A stretch of 64,000 nt of DNA. It comes from Xylanimonas allomyrinae. Lineage in GTDB: Bacteria > Actinomycetota > Actinomycetes > Actinomycetales > Cellulomonadaceae. The notes beneath the pieces were generated by a model, which had not been told where the DNA came from, searched no databases, and was given only the letters and a program-made list of their open reading frames with translations. The position numbers and the translations under genes are program-made. The DNA lies in the NCBI RefSeq assembly GCF_004135345.1, contig NZ_CP035495.1, forward strand, positions 372,001 to 436,000, in the 5' to 3' direction. Positions 19,126 through 28,460 of this stretch are shown here, piece by piece; positions within the stretch are counted from its first letter, which is position 1, and each line of letters begins with the position of its first letter.

Positions 19126-20061
19126 TCAGTCCATCAGGTCCGCGTACAGCACGGTCGACAGGTAGCGCTCACCGAAGTCCGGCACGATCGCGACGATCGT
19201 CTTGCCGGCGTACTCGGGCCGCCCCGCGAGCTGCACCGCCGCGGCCAGCGCGGCGCCGGACGAGATGCCGACGAGCAGGCCCTCCTCCTTGGCGGCGCGG
19301 CGCGCGAACACCAGGGCCGTGTCGGCGTCGACGTCGATGACCTCGTCGTAGATGCTCGTGTCGAGGATCTCGGGCACGAAGTTGGCGCCGATGCCCTGGA
19401 TCTTGTGCGGGCCGGGGGCGCCGCCGTTGAGGATCGGGGACTCCTGCGGCTCGACAGCGACGAGCTTGACCTCGGGCTTGCGCTCCTTGAGCACCTGGCC
19501 GACACCGGTGATGGTGCCGCCCGTGCCGATGCCGGCGACGACGGCGTCGACGCCGCCGTCGGTGTCGGCCCAGATCTCCTCGGCCGTCGTCTTGCGGTGG
19601 ATGGCCGGGTTGGCCTCGTTGGCGAACTGGCGGGCCAGGACGGCGCCGGGGCGCTCGGCCGCGATCCTCTCCGCCTCGGCCACGGCACCCTTCATGCCGT
19701 CCGCACCCGGGGTCAGCACGAGCTCGGCGCCGTAGGCGCGCAGCAGCGCCCGGCGCTCCTTCGACATCGTCTCGGGCATCGCGAGCACGACGTCGTAGCC
19801 GCGCACCGCGCCGACCCAGGCGAGCGCGATGCCGGTGTTGCCCGAGGTCGCCTCGACGATCGTGCCGCCGGGCCGGAGCGCGCCGGACTCCTCGGCCGCG
19901 TCGATGATGGAGACGCCGATGCGGTCCTTGACCGAGTTGGCCGGGTTGTAGAACTCGAGCTTGGCGAGCACCGTGGCGCCGAGGCCGTCCGTGAGCTTGT
20001 TGAGCCGGACGAGCGGCGTGCCGCCGATCAGCTTCGTCGCGTCGTCGTAGATGCGGGACAT
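19126..20061 (-). CDS. cysK: cysteine synthase A (O-acetylserine sulfhydrylase)
   Basis: A 311-residue PLP enzyme making L-cysteine from O-acetylserine and sulfide. PLP lysine is Lys45 in NSVKDRIG; the substrate loop [10 protein letters not shown], phosphate-binding [10 protein letters not shown] and SGAALAAA segments are all intact. ATG at 20061 is chosen because AGAGG lies 7 nt upstream; two upstream in-frame ATGs overlap that Shine-Dalgarno. First gene of a cysK-cysE operon. The 130-bp leader before it follows a short ORF ending in three closely spaced cysteines (20191-20274), suggesting control by cysteine supply. Confidence 0.96.
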   Translation of the reverse strand: MSRIYDDATKLIGGTPLVRLNKLTDGLGATVLAKLEFYNPANSVKDRIGVSIIDAAEESGALRPGGTIVEATSGNTGIALAWVGAVRGYDVVLAMPETMSKERRALLRAYGAELVLTPGADGMKGAVAEAERIAAERPGAVLARQFANEANPAIHRKTTAEEIWADTDGGVDAVVAGIGTGGTITGVGQVLKERKPEVKLVAVEPQESPILNGGAPGPHKIQGIGANFVPEILDTSIYDEVIDVDADTALVFARRAAKEEGLLVGISSGAALAAAVQLAGRPEYAGKTIVAIVPDFGERYLSTVLYADLMD

Positions 20062-20549
20062 GGTCATCCTCTTCATGGGTCGTGATGCGGGGGTCGCTGG
20101 GGTTGCTGTGCGTGACGACGGGTGAGCGCCCGCCGTCGCCGCGGCCCTGAGCGCGCACGAGGCGCTCGGGTCAGGCGTGGGGCGGACGCTCTACTGACAG
20201 CTGCGACAGCGGGAACAGGTCGACGTCGGCACGTCGGACGCTGCGCGCGCTCGGAGGACGACGGCGATGCGCACTGTCGGCTCCCTCCGGGCGGGGTGGC
20301 GTCGGCGCGGGCGGCGCGACGCGGCGTCGTCGTCGGGCGATCGACGACGACTGCACCTTATGGCGTGTCAGGGCGGTGCCGCCAGAGCGTCCACCTGTGT
20401 CATACCGCGCACGGCGAGCGACACCAGGATCTCTTTGCGCCAGACGGAGACCTACGAAGCGGACGCTTGACGTGGCTGTTCGTCGGCCAACGAGGTGGTT
20501 CGCCTAAGGTCAAGCCTTGATCCCCCGATCCGACGAAGGAGTCCCCGCG
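20062..20549. other. intergenic region between divergent cysK and gldA
   Basis: 488 bp with no long conserved gene. It holds the candidate Cys leader ORF (20191-20274, minus) and, on the plus side, a GAAGGAG Shine-Dalgarno 8 nt before gldA. I see no recognisable riboswitch fold and no confident -10/-35 pair for either direction. Confidence 0.6.
20191..20274 (-). CDS. candidate cysteine-responsive leader peptide ahead of cysK-cysE
   Basis: A 27-codon ORF with a GTG start: MRIAVVLRARAASDV followed by PTSTCSRCRSCQ. Three of the last eight residues are Cys. The GTG is preceded at ideal distance (6 nt) by GGAGGGAG, the best Shine-Dalgarno in this intergenic region. The stop codon is 129 bp upstream of the cysK start on the same strand, and the intervening RNA contains GC-rich inverted segments such as gagcgc...gcgctc. 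Poly-cysteine leader ORFs controlling cysteine operons by ribosome stalling are known in mycobacteria. Assignment here rests on position, Shine-Dalgarno and Cys content only. Confidence 0.5.
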   Translation of the reverse strand: MRIAVVLRARAASDVPTSTCSRCRSCQ

Positions 20550-21698
20550 ATGACGACAGTTCCGATCCGCACGGTCATCAGCCCCGGTCGCTACGTACAG
20601 GCCCGCGGCGCCATGGCTCGCCTGGGAGAGTTCACCGCACCGCTCGGCAGCACGCCTCTCGTCGTCGCCGACGACACCGTGTGGGGGTTCGTCGAGGAGG
20701 CCGTCACGGCGTCGTTCGCCGCCGCCGGCCTGCCCGTCGTGCGTGAGGGCTTCGCGGGGCTCGCCACCGCGGCCGAGGTCGACCGGCTGGTCGACGTCAT
20801 CAACGCCACCGGCACCGACGTCGTGCTCGGCGTCGGCGGCGGCAACACCATCGACGCGGTCAAGGCCGCCGGGCACCTCGCCGGGGTGCGCTGGGCCTCG
20901 GTGCCGACCGTCGCCTCGACCGACGCGCCGACGTCGGCGCTCTCGGTCATCTACACGCCCGACGGGGAGTTCGAGGAGTACCGGTTCTTCCCGCGCAACC
21001 CCGACCTCGTGCTGCTCGACACGCAGCTCGTCGCGAACGCCCCCGTGAAGTTCCTCGTCGCGGGCGTCGGCGACGCCCTGGCCACCTGGCTGGAGGCGCG
21101 CGCCACCGACCGCGCGCACGCGACCACGATGGCGGGCGGGCTGCCCACCGCCACGGGCACGGCGCTCGCACGACTGTCGTGGGACCTCATCTGGGAGAAC
21201 GCGATCCCCGCGATCGAGGCGGTCAAGGACCACGTGGTCACGCCCGCCGTCGAGAAGCTGGTCGAGGCCAACACGCTGCTGTCCGGGCTCGGGTTCGAGT
21301 CGGGCGGCCTCGCGGCGGCGCACGCCATCCACAACGGCCTCACCGCCGCCCCGCAGACCCACGGGCTCACGCACGGCCAGAAGGTCAACATCGGCTCGGT
21401 GACACAGCTCGTGCTCGAGGGCGCGCCGCTGGCCGAGATCGAGGAGTTCGTCGTCTTCACCACGCGCGTCGGGCTGCCCAACACGCTCACCGAGGTGGGC
21501 CTCAAGGTCAGCGACGAGGCCGACCTGCGCCGCGTCGCCGAGGCGGCCACGGTCGAGGGCGAGACCATCCACAACATGCCGTTCCCGGTCACCGCCGACG
21601 ACGTCTACGACGCGCTGCGGTCGATCGAGGGTCTGTCGCGGCGCATCCGGGCCGAGGCAGGACTGCCCGAGCCGGTGGCGTACGTGGCGGCGCACTGA
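20550..21698 (+). CDS. gldA: glycerol dehydrogenase (iron/zinc-containing alcohol dehydrogenase family)
   Basis: A 382-residue GldA-type enzyme oxidising glycerol to dihydroxyacetone with NAD+. Seen: NAD-binding GVGGGNTIDAVKA, TVASTDAPTSALSVIY, and the three metal-ligand regions VGDALATWLEA (Asp), AAHAIHNGL (His) and THGLTHGQKVN (His). ATG at 20550 has GAAGGAG 8 nt upstream. No dihydroxyacetone kinase is nearby. It stands alone, ending at a hairpin before two tRNA genes. Confidence 0.94.
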   Translation: MTTVPIRTVISPGRYVQARGAMARLGEFTAPLGSTPLVVADDTVWGFVEEAVTASFAAAGLPVVREGFAGLATAAEVDRLVDVINATGTDVVLGVGGGNTIDAVKAAGHLAGVRWASVPTVASTDAPTSALSVIYTPDGEFEEYRFFPRNPDLVLLDTQLVANAPVKFLVAGVGDALATWLEARATDRAHATTMAGGLPTATGTALARLSWDLIWENAIPAIEAVKDHVVTPAVEKLVEANTLLSGLGFESGGLAAAHAIHNGLTAAPQTHGLTHGQKVNIGSVTQLVLEGAPLAEIEEFVVFTTRVGLPNTLTEVGLKVSDEADLRRVAEAATVEGETIHNMPFPVTADDVYDALRSIEGLSRRIRAEAGLPEPVAYVAAH

Positions 21699-21712
21699 CG
21701 GTTCACAGACGG

Positions 21713-21751
21713 CTGTGGTCGGGGCAGTCCAGGGGGATGCCCCGGCCACAG
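21713..21751 (+). terminator. terminator after gldA
   Basis: A 14-bp stem with one G-T pair (ctgtggtcggggca at 21713-21726; tgccccggccacag at 21738-21751) follows the gldA stop by 14 bp. Confidence 0.7.
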
Positions 21752-21796
21752 CTCAACGCACCTGGTGAATGCACCGCGACCTGCGGTGACACTGGG

Positions 21797-21867
21797 AGCG
21801 GACGACGGGAATCGAACCCGCGTAATCAGTTTGGAAGACTGAGGCTCTACCATTGAGCTACGTCCGC
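21797..21867 (-). tRNA. tRNA-Gly (anticodon TCC)
   Basis: On the minus strand: acceptor GCGGACG pairing with CGTCCGC, D-arm AGCTCAATGGTAGAGC, anticodon loop CTTCCAA giving TCC, and T-arm GCGGGTTCGATTCCCGT. 71 nt; the 3' CCA is not encoded in register (discriminator T is followed by CCCA). Confidence 0.95.
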
Positions 21868-21967
21868 GCGGCGCCTGGGCCGGACGCAACCCTAGCAAAC
21901 GCCAGCCCGTCCACCGTGCCGGTGGCGCGCCCGTAGACTGGGGCGGCGGTCTTCTTCGTGGGACCCG

Positions 21968-22041
21968 CGGGGTGTGGCGCAGCTTGGTAGCGCATCTGCT
22001 TTGGGAGCAGAGGGTCGCAGGTTCGAATCCTGTCACCCCGA
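21968..22041 (+). tRNA. tRNA-Pro (anticodon TGG)
   Basis: Acceptor CGGGGTG pairs with CACCCCG; D-arm GGCGCAGCTTGGTAGCGC; anticodon stem-loop with loop TTTGGGA giving TGG; T-arm GCAGGTTCGAATCCTGT. 74 nt, CCA not encoded. It lies 230 bp before the end of the aromatic-degradation iclR gene. Confidence 0.96.
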
Positions 22042-22271
22042 CAATCTGATGTCTCCGGTCGTCCCGGTCCGACGACGCGCGCCCGGGTGCGAGCCGGGCT
22101 CCGGTCCCCGTGGCGCGTCGTCGAGCATGACGTGACCCGCGCGCATCGGCCGCTCCGCCGCGGCGACCGGCGCCGGGGGCCGTGTGCGAGATCACACCGT
22201 CGTTCCGTCGCGATCCGTGCGGCGCATGTCGCGGCACGCAGCGCCCGCGGGCACCGTCGCGACCGGGCGTG

Positions 22272-23033
22272 TCAGCGCGGGACGTGGCCGCCGTACATGC
22301 GCGAGACTCCCGCCGCGGTCGACCGGACCGCCGAGGCGACGTTCTCCAGGCGCAGCGTGGACGTGTGGCCGGCCACCGACACCGCGCCGATGACGTCGCC
22401 GCCGTAGCCGAAGATCGCCGAGGCGCAGCAGCTCGTGCCATAGGCCTGCTCCTGGCGGTCGTAGGCGGTGTTGCGCTGGGCGATGCTGTCGAGCTGCGCC
22501 GTGAGCACGGCGGCGTCGGTGATCGAGTGGCGTGTCAGCCGGGGCAGCCCGCGGGCGATCATCGCCTGCCGAACCGGTGCGGGGGAGAACGCGAGGATGG
22601 CTTTGCCGACTCCCGTGACGCTGGCCGGCAGACGTCCACCGACGCGCGAGCGAAGGGCCGGACCTGCGGAACTACGGATGATGTCGAGGTAGACGACCTC
22701 CGTCCCGTCGAGCACCGCCAGGTGCACGGTCTGGCGGGTCGCGTCGCGCAGATCGGTCAGGAAGGGTGCGGCGACGTCGCGCAGCCCGCGCTGGCGGGGC
22801 GCGCGCAGGCCGAGCTCGAACAGGCGCATCCCCAGGCAGAAGCCGCCTTGCGGCGCGCGTTCCAGGAGCCCTTCGGCCACGAGGTCGGCAACGATCCGGT
22901 GCGCGCTCGAACGCGGCAGCCCGGCACGCCGGGCGAGCTCGGCGGCAGTCAGCGCACTGTCGCGGAACGTGAACGCCGAGAGCACGGCAGCGGCGCGGGC
23001 GATGTGTGAGGTCTCCCTCGGGTCCGTGGGCAT
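22272..23033 (-). CDS. IclR family transcriptional regulator of the meta-cleavage operon
   Basis: 253 residues. An N-terminal winged helix-turn-helix (about residues 8-65, with TAAELARRAGLPRSSAHRI) is followed by the IclR effector-binding domain (RQTVHLAVLDGTEVVYLDI, VGGRLPASVTGVGKAILA). Two adjacent Cys near residue 205 (GTSCCASAIFG) lie where other IclR proteins bind ligand. It is divergent from the catechol-degradation operon and separated by 127 bp containing a dyad (23047-23065), so it most likely regulates that operon and itself. Whether it activates or represses cannot be told. Confidence 0.9.
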   Translation of the reverse strand: MPTDPRETSHIARAAAVLSAFTFRDSALTAAELARRAGLPRSSAHRIVADLVAEGLLERAPQGGFCLGMRLFELGLRAPRQRGLRDVAAPFLTDLRDATRQTVHLAVLDGTEVVYLDIIRSSAGPALRSRVGGRLPASVTGVGKAILAFSPAPVRQAMIARGLPRLTRHSITDAAVLTAQLDSIAQRNTAYDRQEQAYGTSCCASAIFGYGGDVIGAVSVAGHTSTLRLENVASAVRSTAAGVSRMYGGHVPR

Positions 23034-23046
23034 CGATATCCAGCCA

Positions 23047-23065
23047 TGTTCCGCTCAGTGGGACA
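23047..23065. promoter_or_regulatory. candidate IclR operator
   Basis: The dyad TGTTCCGCTCAGTGGGACA lies 13 bp upstream of the iclR start and ~95 bp before the hydratase gene. TTCC-type half-sites with a near-palindromic centre resemble IclR-family sites. Confidence 0.45.
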
Positions 23066-23160
23066 GAGACCTTGATGTTGCGCGTCCCCGATCGAAGACT
23101 CAACCCACCCCGTGGGCTTGACCTGCGGACCAGTGCCCTCCTCGACGAAGCGGAGTACAG

Positions 23161-23946
23161 ATGTCCACCAGCGCGGAGCTCCGCCGCTCCATCGCCGACC
23201 GGCTCCTGGCCGCCTACGAGAGCCGGCAGCCGATCGACCCGATCAGCAGCGACGCGAAGCTGACCGCGGCCGACGCCTACGCGATCCAGCTCGACCAGGT
23301 CACGTCCTGGACGGGCGCGGGCCGGACCGTCGCCGGGTACAAGGTGGGGCTCACGTCCCGCGCGATGCAGCGCCAGCTCGGCGTGACCCAGCCCGACTTC
23401 GGGCACGTCATGCGCGACCAGGTCCACCTGGACCACGAGCCCCTCGACCGCGCGCGGTACATCCAGCCCAAGGTCGAGCCGGAGATCGCGTTCGTCCTCG
23501 GGTCGGACCTCGCCGGCCCGGGGGTCAACGTCGCGCAGGCGCTGCGAGCCGTCGACTTCGTGCTGCCCGCCCTGGAGCTCATCGACTCGCGCATCACCGA
23601 CTGGAAGATCGGCTACGTCGACACGGTGGCCGACAACGCCTCGGGCGCGGGCGTCGTCCTCGGCTCGCGACCCGTCCGGGTGGACGCGCTGGACCTCGCG
23701 CTGTCGGGCTGCGTGCTCGAGGTGGGTGGTCTCGTCGCCGCCACGGGGGCCGGCGGCGCCGTCCTCGGGTCTCCGGTCAACGCGCTCGTGTGGCTCGCCA
23801 ACACGCTCGGCGAGCGTGGGGTGACCTTCCGGGCCGGCGACGTCGTGCTCTCCGGCTCGGTCACCGCGGCCGTGACCGTCGAGGCCGGCACGGTCGCTCG
23901 CGCCCGCTTCGGCGGGATCGGCCAGGTCACCACCGTCTTCGGCTGA
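23161..23946 (+). CDS. 2-oxopent-4-enoate hydratase (2-keto-4-pentenoate hydratase)
   Basis: 261 residues of the FAA-hydrolase-like MhpD/XylJ/DmpE family. It hydrates 2-hydroxypenta-2,4-dienoate to 4-hydroxy-2-oxovalerate. Seen: [12 protein letters not shown], the metal-binding [40 protein letters not shown] and the C-terminal [13 protein letters not shown]. First gene of an eight-gene collinear block with GCGGAG before the ATG. It is a paralogue of the oxalocrotonate decarboxylase at 26037-26830, with which homologous enzymes form a complex. Confidence 0.93.
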   Translation: MSTSAELRRSIADRLLAAYESRQPIDPISSDAKLTAADAYAIQLDQVTSWTGAGRTVAGYKVGLTSRAMQRQLGVTQPDFGHVMRDQVHLDHEPLDRARYIQPKVEPEIAFVLGSDLAGPGVNVAQALRAVDFVLPALELIDSRITDWKIGYVDTVADNASGAGVVLGSRPVRVDALDLALSGCVLEVGGLVAATGAGGAVLGSPVNALVWLANTLGERGVTFRAGDVVLSGSVTAAVTVEAGTVARARFGGIGQVTTVFG

Positions 23947-24007
23947 CCGTGGGGCACCTGCGGGCGCCCCGACGACATCTTCGACCACAGCAAGGAAAGG
24001 ACACCGC

Positions 24008-24970
24008 ATGGGCACCCGAGCGATCGCCGCGATCGTCGGTCCGGGAAACATCGGCACCGACCTGTTGATCAAGCTGCTTCGCCGCTCGGAGAGCATCGAG
24101 CCGCGCTACATGGTCGGCGTCGACCCGGCGTCCGAGGGCCTGGCCCGGGCGCGACGGCTCGGCCTGGAGGCGAGCCACGAGGGCGTGGACTGGCTGCTCG
24201 CGCAGGACGACGCGCCGGACATCGTGTTCGAGGCGACGGCCGCGCGCGCACACCTGGCCAACGCCCCCCGGTACGCCGAGCGCGGCATGATGGCCGTCGA
24301 CCTGACGCCTGCGGCGATCGGCCCCTACTGCGTCCCGGCGGTCAACCTCTCCTCGCACCTCGACGCGTCGAACCTCAACATGGTCACGTGCGGCGGGCAG
24401 GCGACCGTGCCGATCGTCGCAGCCGTCAACCAGGTCACGCCCGTGTCGTACGGCGAGATCGTCGCCTCGCTCGCATCGCTGTCCGCCGGCCCCGGGACGC
24501 GCGCCAACATCGACGAGTTCACCGAGACCACCTCGGACGCGATCGTCAAGGTCGGCGGCGCGACGCGCGGCAAGGCCGTCATCGTCCTCAACCCGGCCGA
24601 GCCGCCCATGAACATGCACAACACCGTGTTCTGCGCGATCTCCGCCGACGCCGCCGCCGACGCCGCGACGCGTGACGCCATCACCGCGTCGGTGCACCGG
24701 ATGGTCGAGTCCGTGCGCGAGTACGTGCCGGGGTACGTGCTGCGCACCGAGCCGCAGTTCGAGCCGGCGCAGGACGGCTGGAGCGGCCTGGGCCGCGTCT
24801 CGGTCTTCCTCGAGGTCACCGGCCGGGGCGACTACCTGCCGGACTACGCCGGCAACCTCGACATCATCACGTCGGCGGCCGCCCGGGTGGGCGAGCTCAT
24901 CGCCCGGCGCCGGATCATCCCCGCCCGCGACGGGCAGACCGTCGCGGCCGACACCACGGCAGGTGCGTGA
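24008..24970 (+). CDS. acetaldehyde dehydrogenase (acetylating)
   Basis: 320 residues, MhpF/DmpF/XylQ family. It converts acetaldehyde, CoA and NAD+ to acetyl-CoA as the last step of the meta pathway. Seen: NAD-binding [15 protein letters not shown], catalytic Cys in MVTCGGQAT, the [13 protein letters not shown] segment and [13 protein letters not shown]. In the known enzymes it is channelled to the aldolase encoded next door, which starts 3 bp after its stop. AAGGAAAGGA precedes the ATG. Confidence 0.96.
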   Translation: MGTRAIAAIVGPGNIGTDLLIKLLRRSESIEPRYMVGVDPASEGLARARRLGLEASHEGVDWLLAQDDAPDIVFEATAARAHLANAPRYAERGMMAVDLTPAAIGPYCVPAVNLSSHLDASNLNMVTCGGQATVPIVAAVNQVTPVSYGEIVASLASLSAGPGTRANIDEFTETTSDAIVKVGGATRGKAVIVLNPAEPPMNMHNTVFCAISADAAADAATRDAITASVHRMVESVREYVPGYVLRTEPQFEPAQDGWSGLGRVSVFLEVTGRGDYLPDYAGNLDIITSAAARVGELIARRRIIPARDGQTVAADTTAGA

Positions 24971-24973
24971 ACC

Positions 24974-26040
24974 ATGGCTGACACCACGACCCGGCACAAC
25001 CCTCCGGTCGGCACGTCGCGTGAGGTGCGGATCACCGACACCACGCTGCGCGACGGCTCGCACGCGATGCGCCACCAGTTCAGCGAGCAGAACGTGCGCG
25101 ACGTCGTGCGCGCCCTGGACGCCGCGAACGTCGAGGTCATCGAGGTGACCCACGGCGACGGCCTGGGCGGGTCCTCGTTCAACTACGGGTTCTCGGCGGT
25201 CCCCGACATCCGGCTGATCGAGGTCGCCGCCGAGCAGGCGGCCTCCGCGAAGATCGCCGCGCTGCTCCTGCCCGGTCTGGGCACCGTGCGCGACCTCAAG
25301 GACGCCTACGCGGCGGGTGCGCGCGTCGCCCGCATCGCCACGCACTGCACCGAGGCCGACGTCTCGGTCCAGCACTTCGGTGCGGCCCGGGAGATCGGGA
25401 TGGAGACGTGCGGGTTCCTCATGCTCTCGCACCGCGTCGAGCCGGACGTCCTGGCCGCGCAGGCCCGGATCATGGTGGACGCCGGCTGCCAGTGCGTGCT
25501 GGTCGTCGACTCCGCGGGCGCGCTGATCCTCGAGCAGGTCTCCGACCGGGTCACGGCGCTGCTGGACGAGATCGGGTCCGAGGCCCAGGTCGGCTACCAC
25601 GGGCACCAGAACCTGTCGTTCGGCGTGGCCAACTCGGTGCTCGCCTACCGTGCGGGGCCCGGCAGATCGACGGGTCGGTGTGCGGGCTGGGCGCCGGCGC
25701 GGGGAACTCGCCCACGGAGGTGCTGGTCGCGGTCTTCGACCGGCTGGGCATCGACACGCAGATCTCGGTCGACGAGATCCTGTCGGTCGCCTCCGACGTC
25801 GTGCGCCCGATCATCACGCGCCTGCCCTGGATGGACCACGGGTCGATCATGCAGGGCTACGCGGGCGTCTACTCCTCGTTCCTGCTGCACGCCGAGCGCG
25901 CGGCCGAGCGGTACGGCGTCCCCGCGCCGCGGCTGCTGCAGATCGCGGGCGAGCGGGGGTACGTCGGCGGTCAGGAGGACCTGCTCATCGACGTCGCGCT
26001 GGAGCTGGCCGAGGCGGGCGCGGCGGGAGGGGCGTCATGA
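24974..26040 (+). CDS. 4-hydroxy-2-oxovalerate aldolase, frameshifted
   Basis: A 355-residue MhpE/DmpG/XylK aldolase if one frameshift is bridged. It splits 4-hydroxy-2-oxovalerate to pyruvate and acetaldehyde, with Mn2+ bound through the HMGL-like barrel ([28 protein letters not shown]). At 25654-25657 four G are read where a fifth would restore [22 protein letters not shown]; downstream of this the protein continues in another frame to the stop at 26040. Its ATGA overlap with the decarboxylase indicates translational coupling. Confidence 0.94.
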
Positions 26041-26830
26041 CCTCCTGGGACGTCGCGAGCGCGGCCTGCGAGCTGCTGGCGTGCGAGCGCGAGCGCCGCG
26101 ACCGCGGGCCGCTGACCGACGAGTGGCCCGGCCTGGACCTCGCGACGGCCTACGCCGTCCAGGACCTGACGCTCAAGCGGCGGCTCGCCGCCGGGCAGAG
26201 CCTCGTCGGCGTCAAGCTGGGCCTGACCTCGCGCGCCAAGCAGGAGCGCATGGGCGTCGACGAACCCATCGTCGCCTGGCTCACCCACGACATGGCGCTG
26301 CCGGCCGGGGTGCCCGTGCCGGCGGAGCAGTTCATCCACCCGCGCGTGGAGCCCGAGATCGTGTTCGTCATGGGCGCCGACCTGGAGGGCCCCGGCGTGA
26401 CCTGCGCGACGGCGATGCAGGCGGTGGCCTGGGTCGCCGGGGAGCGGAGGTGATCGACTCGCGGTACCGGGACTTCCGGTTCACGCTGCCGGACGTCGTC
26501 GCCGACAACGCCTCCTCCGGTGCGTTCGTCACCGGCTCGCCCATGCTGCGACCCGGCGACCTGGACCTGACGACGGAGGCCGTGCTGGTCGAGGTCGACG
26601 GGGAGATCGTCGACACCGCGACGGGCGCCGCCGTCCTCGGCCACCCCGGTGAGGCGCTCGCGCTGGCCGCCAACAGCCTGGCTCGCCGCGGGCACTCCAT
26701 CAAGGCCGGACAGATCGTGCTGACCGGCGGGATCACGGACGCCTACCCCGTCCCCGCGGGCGTGACCGTCGCGTTCCACTTCACGCACCTCGGCACGATC
26801 ACCGTCGCGGGGGGTCCGCCATGCCCGTGA
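26037..26830 (+). CDS. 4-oxalocrotonate decarboxylase (2-oxo-3-hexenedioate decarboxylase), frameshifted
   Basis: 264 residues of the XylI/DmpH branch of the hydratase family once a frameshift is bridged. It decarboxylates 2-oxo-3-hexenedioate to 2-hydroxypenta-2,4-dienoate. Seen: [30 protein letters not shown], then after the break [28 protein letters not shown] and [13 protein letters not shown]. The frame fails at a four-G run (26439-26442), reading into a premature TGA at 26451; one more G restores [15 protein letters not shown]. It overlaps the aldolase (ATGA) and the tautomerase (10 bp). Confidence 0.92.
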
Positions 26831-27021
26831 TCGAGGTGACCCTGGTCGCCGGCCGGCCGGCGACGACGATCCGCTCGCTCCTGCACGAGCTCACCGAGGC
26901 CGCCACGCGCGCGCTGGGCTGCCCCGCCGAGTCCGTCCGCGTCATCGCCCGTGAGGTCCCGCCGTCGCACTTCTGCGCCGGCGACGTCACCATCGAAGAG
27001 AGGAACCGTCACCATGGTTGA
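26821..27021 (+). CDS. 4-oxalocrotonate tautomerase
   Basis: A 66-residue tautomerase. After Met removal the catalytic N-terminal Pro is exposed ([12 protein letters not shown]). It isomerises 2-hydroxymuconate to 2-oxo-3-hexenedioate, between the semialdehyde dehydrogenase and the decarboxylase. It overlaps both neighbours (10 bp upstream, 8 bp downstream), showing tight coupling in the operon. The C-terminal [13 protein letters not shown] is a little divergent from the pseudomonad enzymes but of normal length. Confidence 0.9.
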   Translation: MPVIEVTLVAGRPATTIRSLLHELTEAATRALGCPAESVRVIAREVPPSHFCAGDVTIEERNRHHG

Positions 27022-28459
27022 GTTCTTCGGGCACGTCATCGACGGCCGGGAGACCGAGTCCGAGGACGGACGCCGGTTCGACTCCGTCAACCCGTTCACG
27101 CGTGAGGTCTGGGCCCAGGTCCCCCTGGGCGGGCGGGCGGAGGCGTCCGCCGCCATCGCCGCGGCGCGCCGGGCGTTCGACGACGGCCCGTGGCCGCACC
27201 TGGGCCCCCAGGCGCGCCAGGCCGTGCTGCGCCGGCTGGCCGAGCTCATGGTCGAGCACGCCGACGAGCTGGCGCGGGCCGACACCCTGGACATGGGCAA
27301 GCCGACCCCGCAGGCCCTCGCCGACGTCGAGAGGTCGGCGTGGAACATCCGCTTCTTCGCCGACCACCAGGCGCTGTCGTGCGGCGACCAGTACCCGATG
27401 GACAGCGGCCACCACGCCTACTCGCTGTTCCAGCCGGCCGGGGTCGTGGTGGCGATCGCCCCGTGGAACTTCCCGCTGATGATGGCGACCTGGAAGATCG
27501 CGCCCGCGCTCGCGTGGGGCAACACGGTGGTCCTCAAACCGTCCGAGCACACGCCGACGTCGGTGGTCGTCCTCGCGCGACTGGCCCTCGAGGCGGGCCT
27601 CCCGCCGGGGGTCCTCAACGTCGTCCACGGCTTCGGGACGGGGTCCGTGGGCGAGTTCCTCACCGACGACGACCGCGTCGACCGCATCACCTTCACCGGT
27701 GAGTCCCGCACCGGCAACGCCATCATGGGCGCGGCCGCGCGCAGGCTCATCCCGGTGAGCCTCGAGCTCGGCGGCAAGGGCGCGAACATCGTGTTCGACG
27801 ACGCCGAGCTCGAGAACGCGACCGACTGGGCGGTGCAGGCGATCTTCCGCAACGCCGGGCAGGTCTGCCTGGCCGGGTCGCGGTTGTTCCTGCAGCGCGG
27901 GATCGCGGAGCGGTTCCTCGAGCGGTTCCGGGCGAAGGCCGAGGCGCTGGTGATCGGCGACCCGCTGGCGGAGGGCACCGAGTTCGGGCCGCTGTCGAGC
28001 GAGGTGCACCACACCAAGGTCAAGGGCTACGTCGAGACCGTCGAGCAGCACGGCGGGCGCCTGCTCACCGGCGGCCTGGGCGAGGGGTGGTTCGTCAAGC
28101 CGACCATCGTCGTCGGCCTGCCGCTGGACGCTCCGCAGTACCGCGAGGAGATCTTCGGTCCCGTCGTCGTCGTCACCGAGTTCGACACGGAGGACGAGGT
28201 CGTCAGCCTGGCGAACGACACGCCCTACGGGCTCAACGCCATGGTGTTCACCGAGAACCTCTCGCGCGCCCACCGGGTCTCCGCGCGGCTCAAGGCGGGG
28301 ACGGTCTGGGTCAACTGCTTCTTCATCCGCGACCTGCGGGCTCCGTTCGGCGGTGTCGGCGCCTCCGGCGTCGGGCGCGAGGGCGGCAACTTCTCGCGTG
28401 AGTTCTTCACCGAGCCGAAGGCCGTGGTCATGCAGGTGAACCGCGAGCCGGAGAGCTGA
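27014..28459 (+). CDS. 2-hydroxymuconic semialdehyde dehydrogenase
   Basis: A 481-residue NAD-dependent aldehyde dehydrogenase of the XylG/DmpC type, oxidising the ring-fission product of catechol to 2-hydroxymuconate. Seen: APWNFPLMMATWKIAPALAWG, catalytic Glu in LELGGKGANIVF, catalytic Cys in NAGQVCLAGSR, EEIFGPVVVV and the tail FGGVGASGVGREGGNFS. The substrate is inferred from its position between the tautomerase and catechol dioxygenase. ATG at 27014 overlaps the tautomerase stop. Confidence 0.93.
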   Translation: MVEFFGHVIDGRETESEDGRRFDSVNPFTREVWAQVPLGGRAEASAAIAAARRAFDDGPWPHLGPQARQAVLRRLAELMVEHADELARADTLDMGKPTPQALADVERSAWNIRFFADHQALSCGDQYPMDSGHHAYSLFQPAGVVVAIAPWNFPLMMATWKIAPALAWGNTVVLKPSEHTPTSVVVLARLALEAGLPPGVLNVVHGFGTGSVGEFLTDDDRVDRITFTGESRTGNAIMGAAARRLIPVSLELGGKGANIVFDDAELENATDWAVQAIFRNAGQVCLAGSRLFLQRGIAERFLERFRAKAEALVIGDPLAEGTEFGPLSSEVHHTKVKGYVETVEQHGGRLLTGGLGEGWFVKPTIVVGLPLDAPQYREEIFGPVVVVTEFDTEDEVVSLANDTPYGLNAMVFTENLSRAHRVSARLKAGTVWVNCFFIRDLRAPFGGVGASGVGREGGNFSREFFTEPKAVVMQVNREPES

Positions 28460-28460
28460 C

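Noticed and set aside
20171-20356. A 61-residue frame upstream of cysK ending [17 protein letters not shown] as an alternative leader peptide
   Set aside because: It faintly recalls actinobacterial RRxVDL leaders, but it has no Cys and no Shine-Dalgarno at a plausible start. The overlapping Cys-rich frame has both Cys codons and an excellent Shine-Dalgarno.
20062-20549. SAM or other riboswitch ahead of the cysteine operon
   Set aside because: No conserved riboswitch core could be recognised; the Cys leader ORF is the better explanation for the long leader.
24974-26830. A 618-residue fusion of aldolase and decarboxylase
   Set aside because: The apparent fusion exists only because two single-base gaps cancel out of frame; the middle third is meaningless. 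Two separate overlapping genes are restored by one base each.
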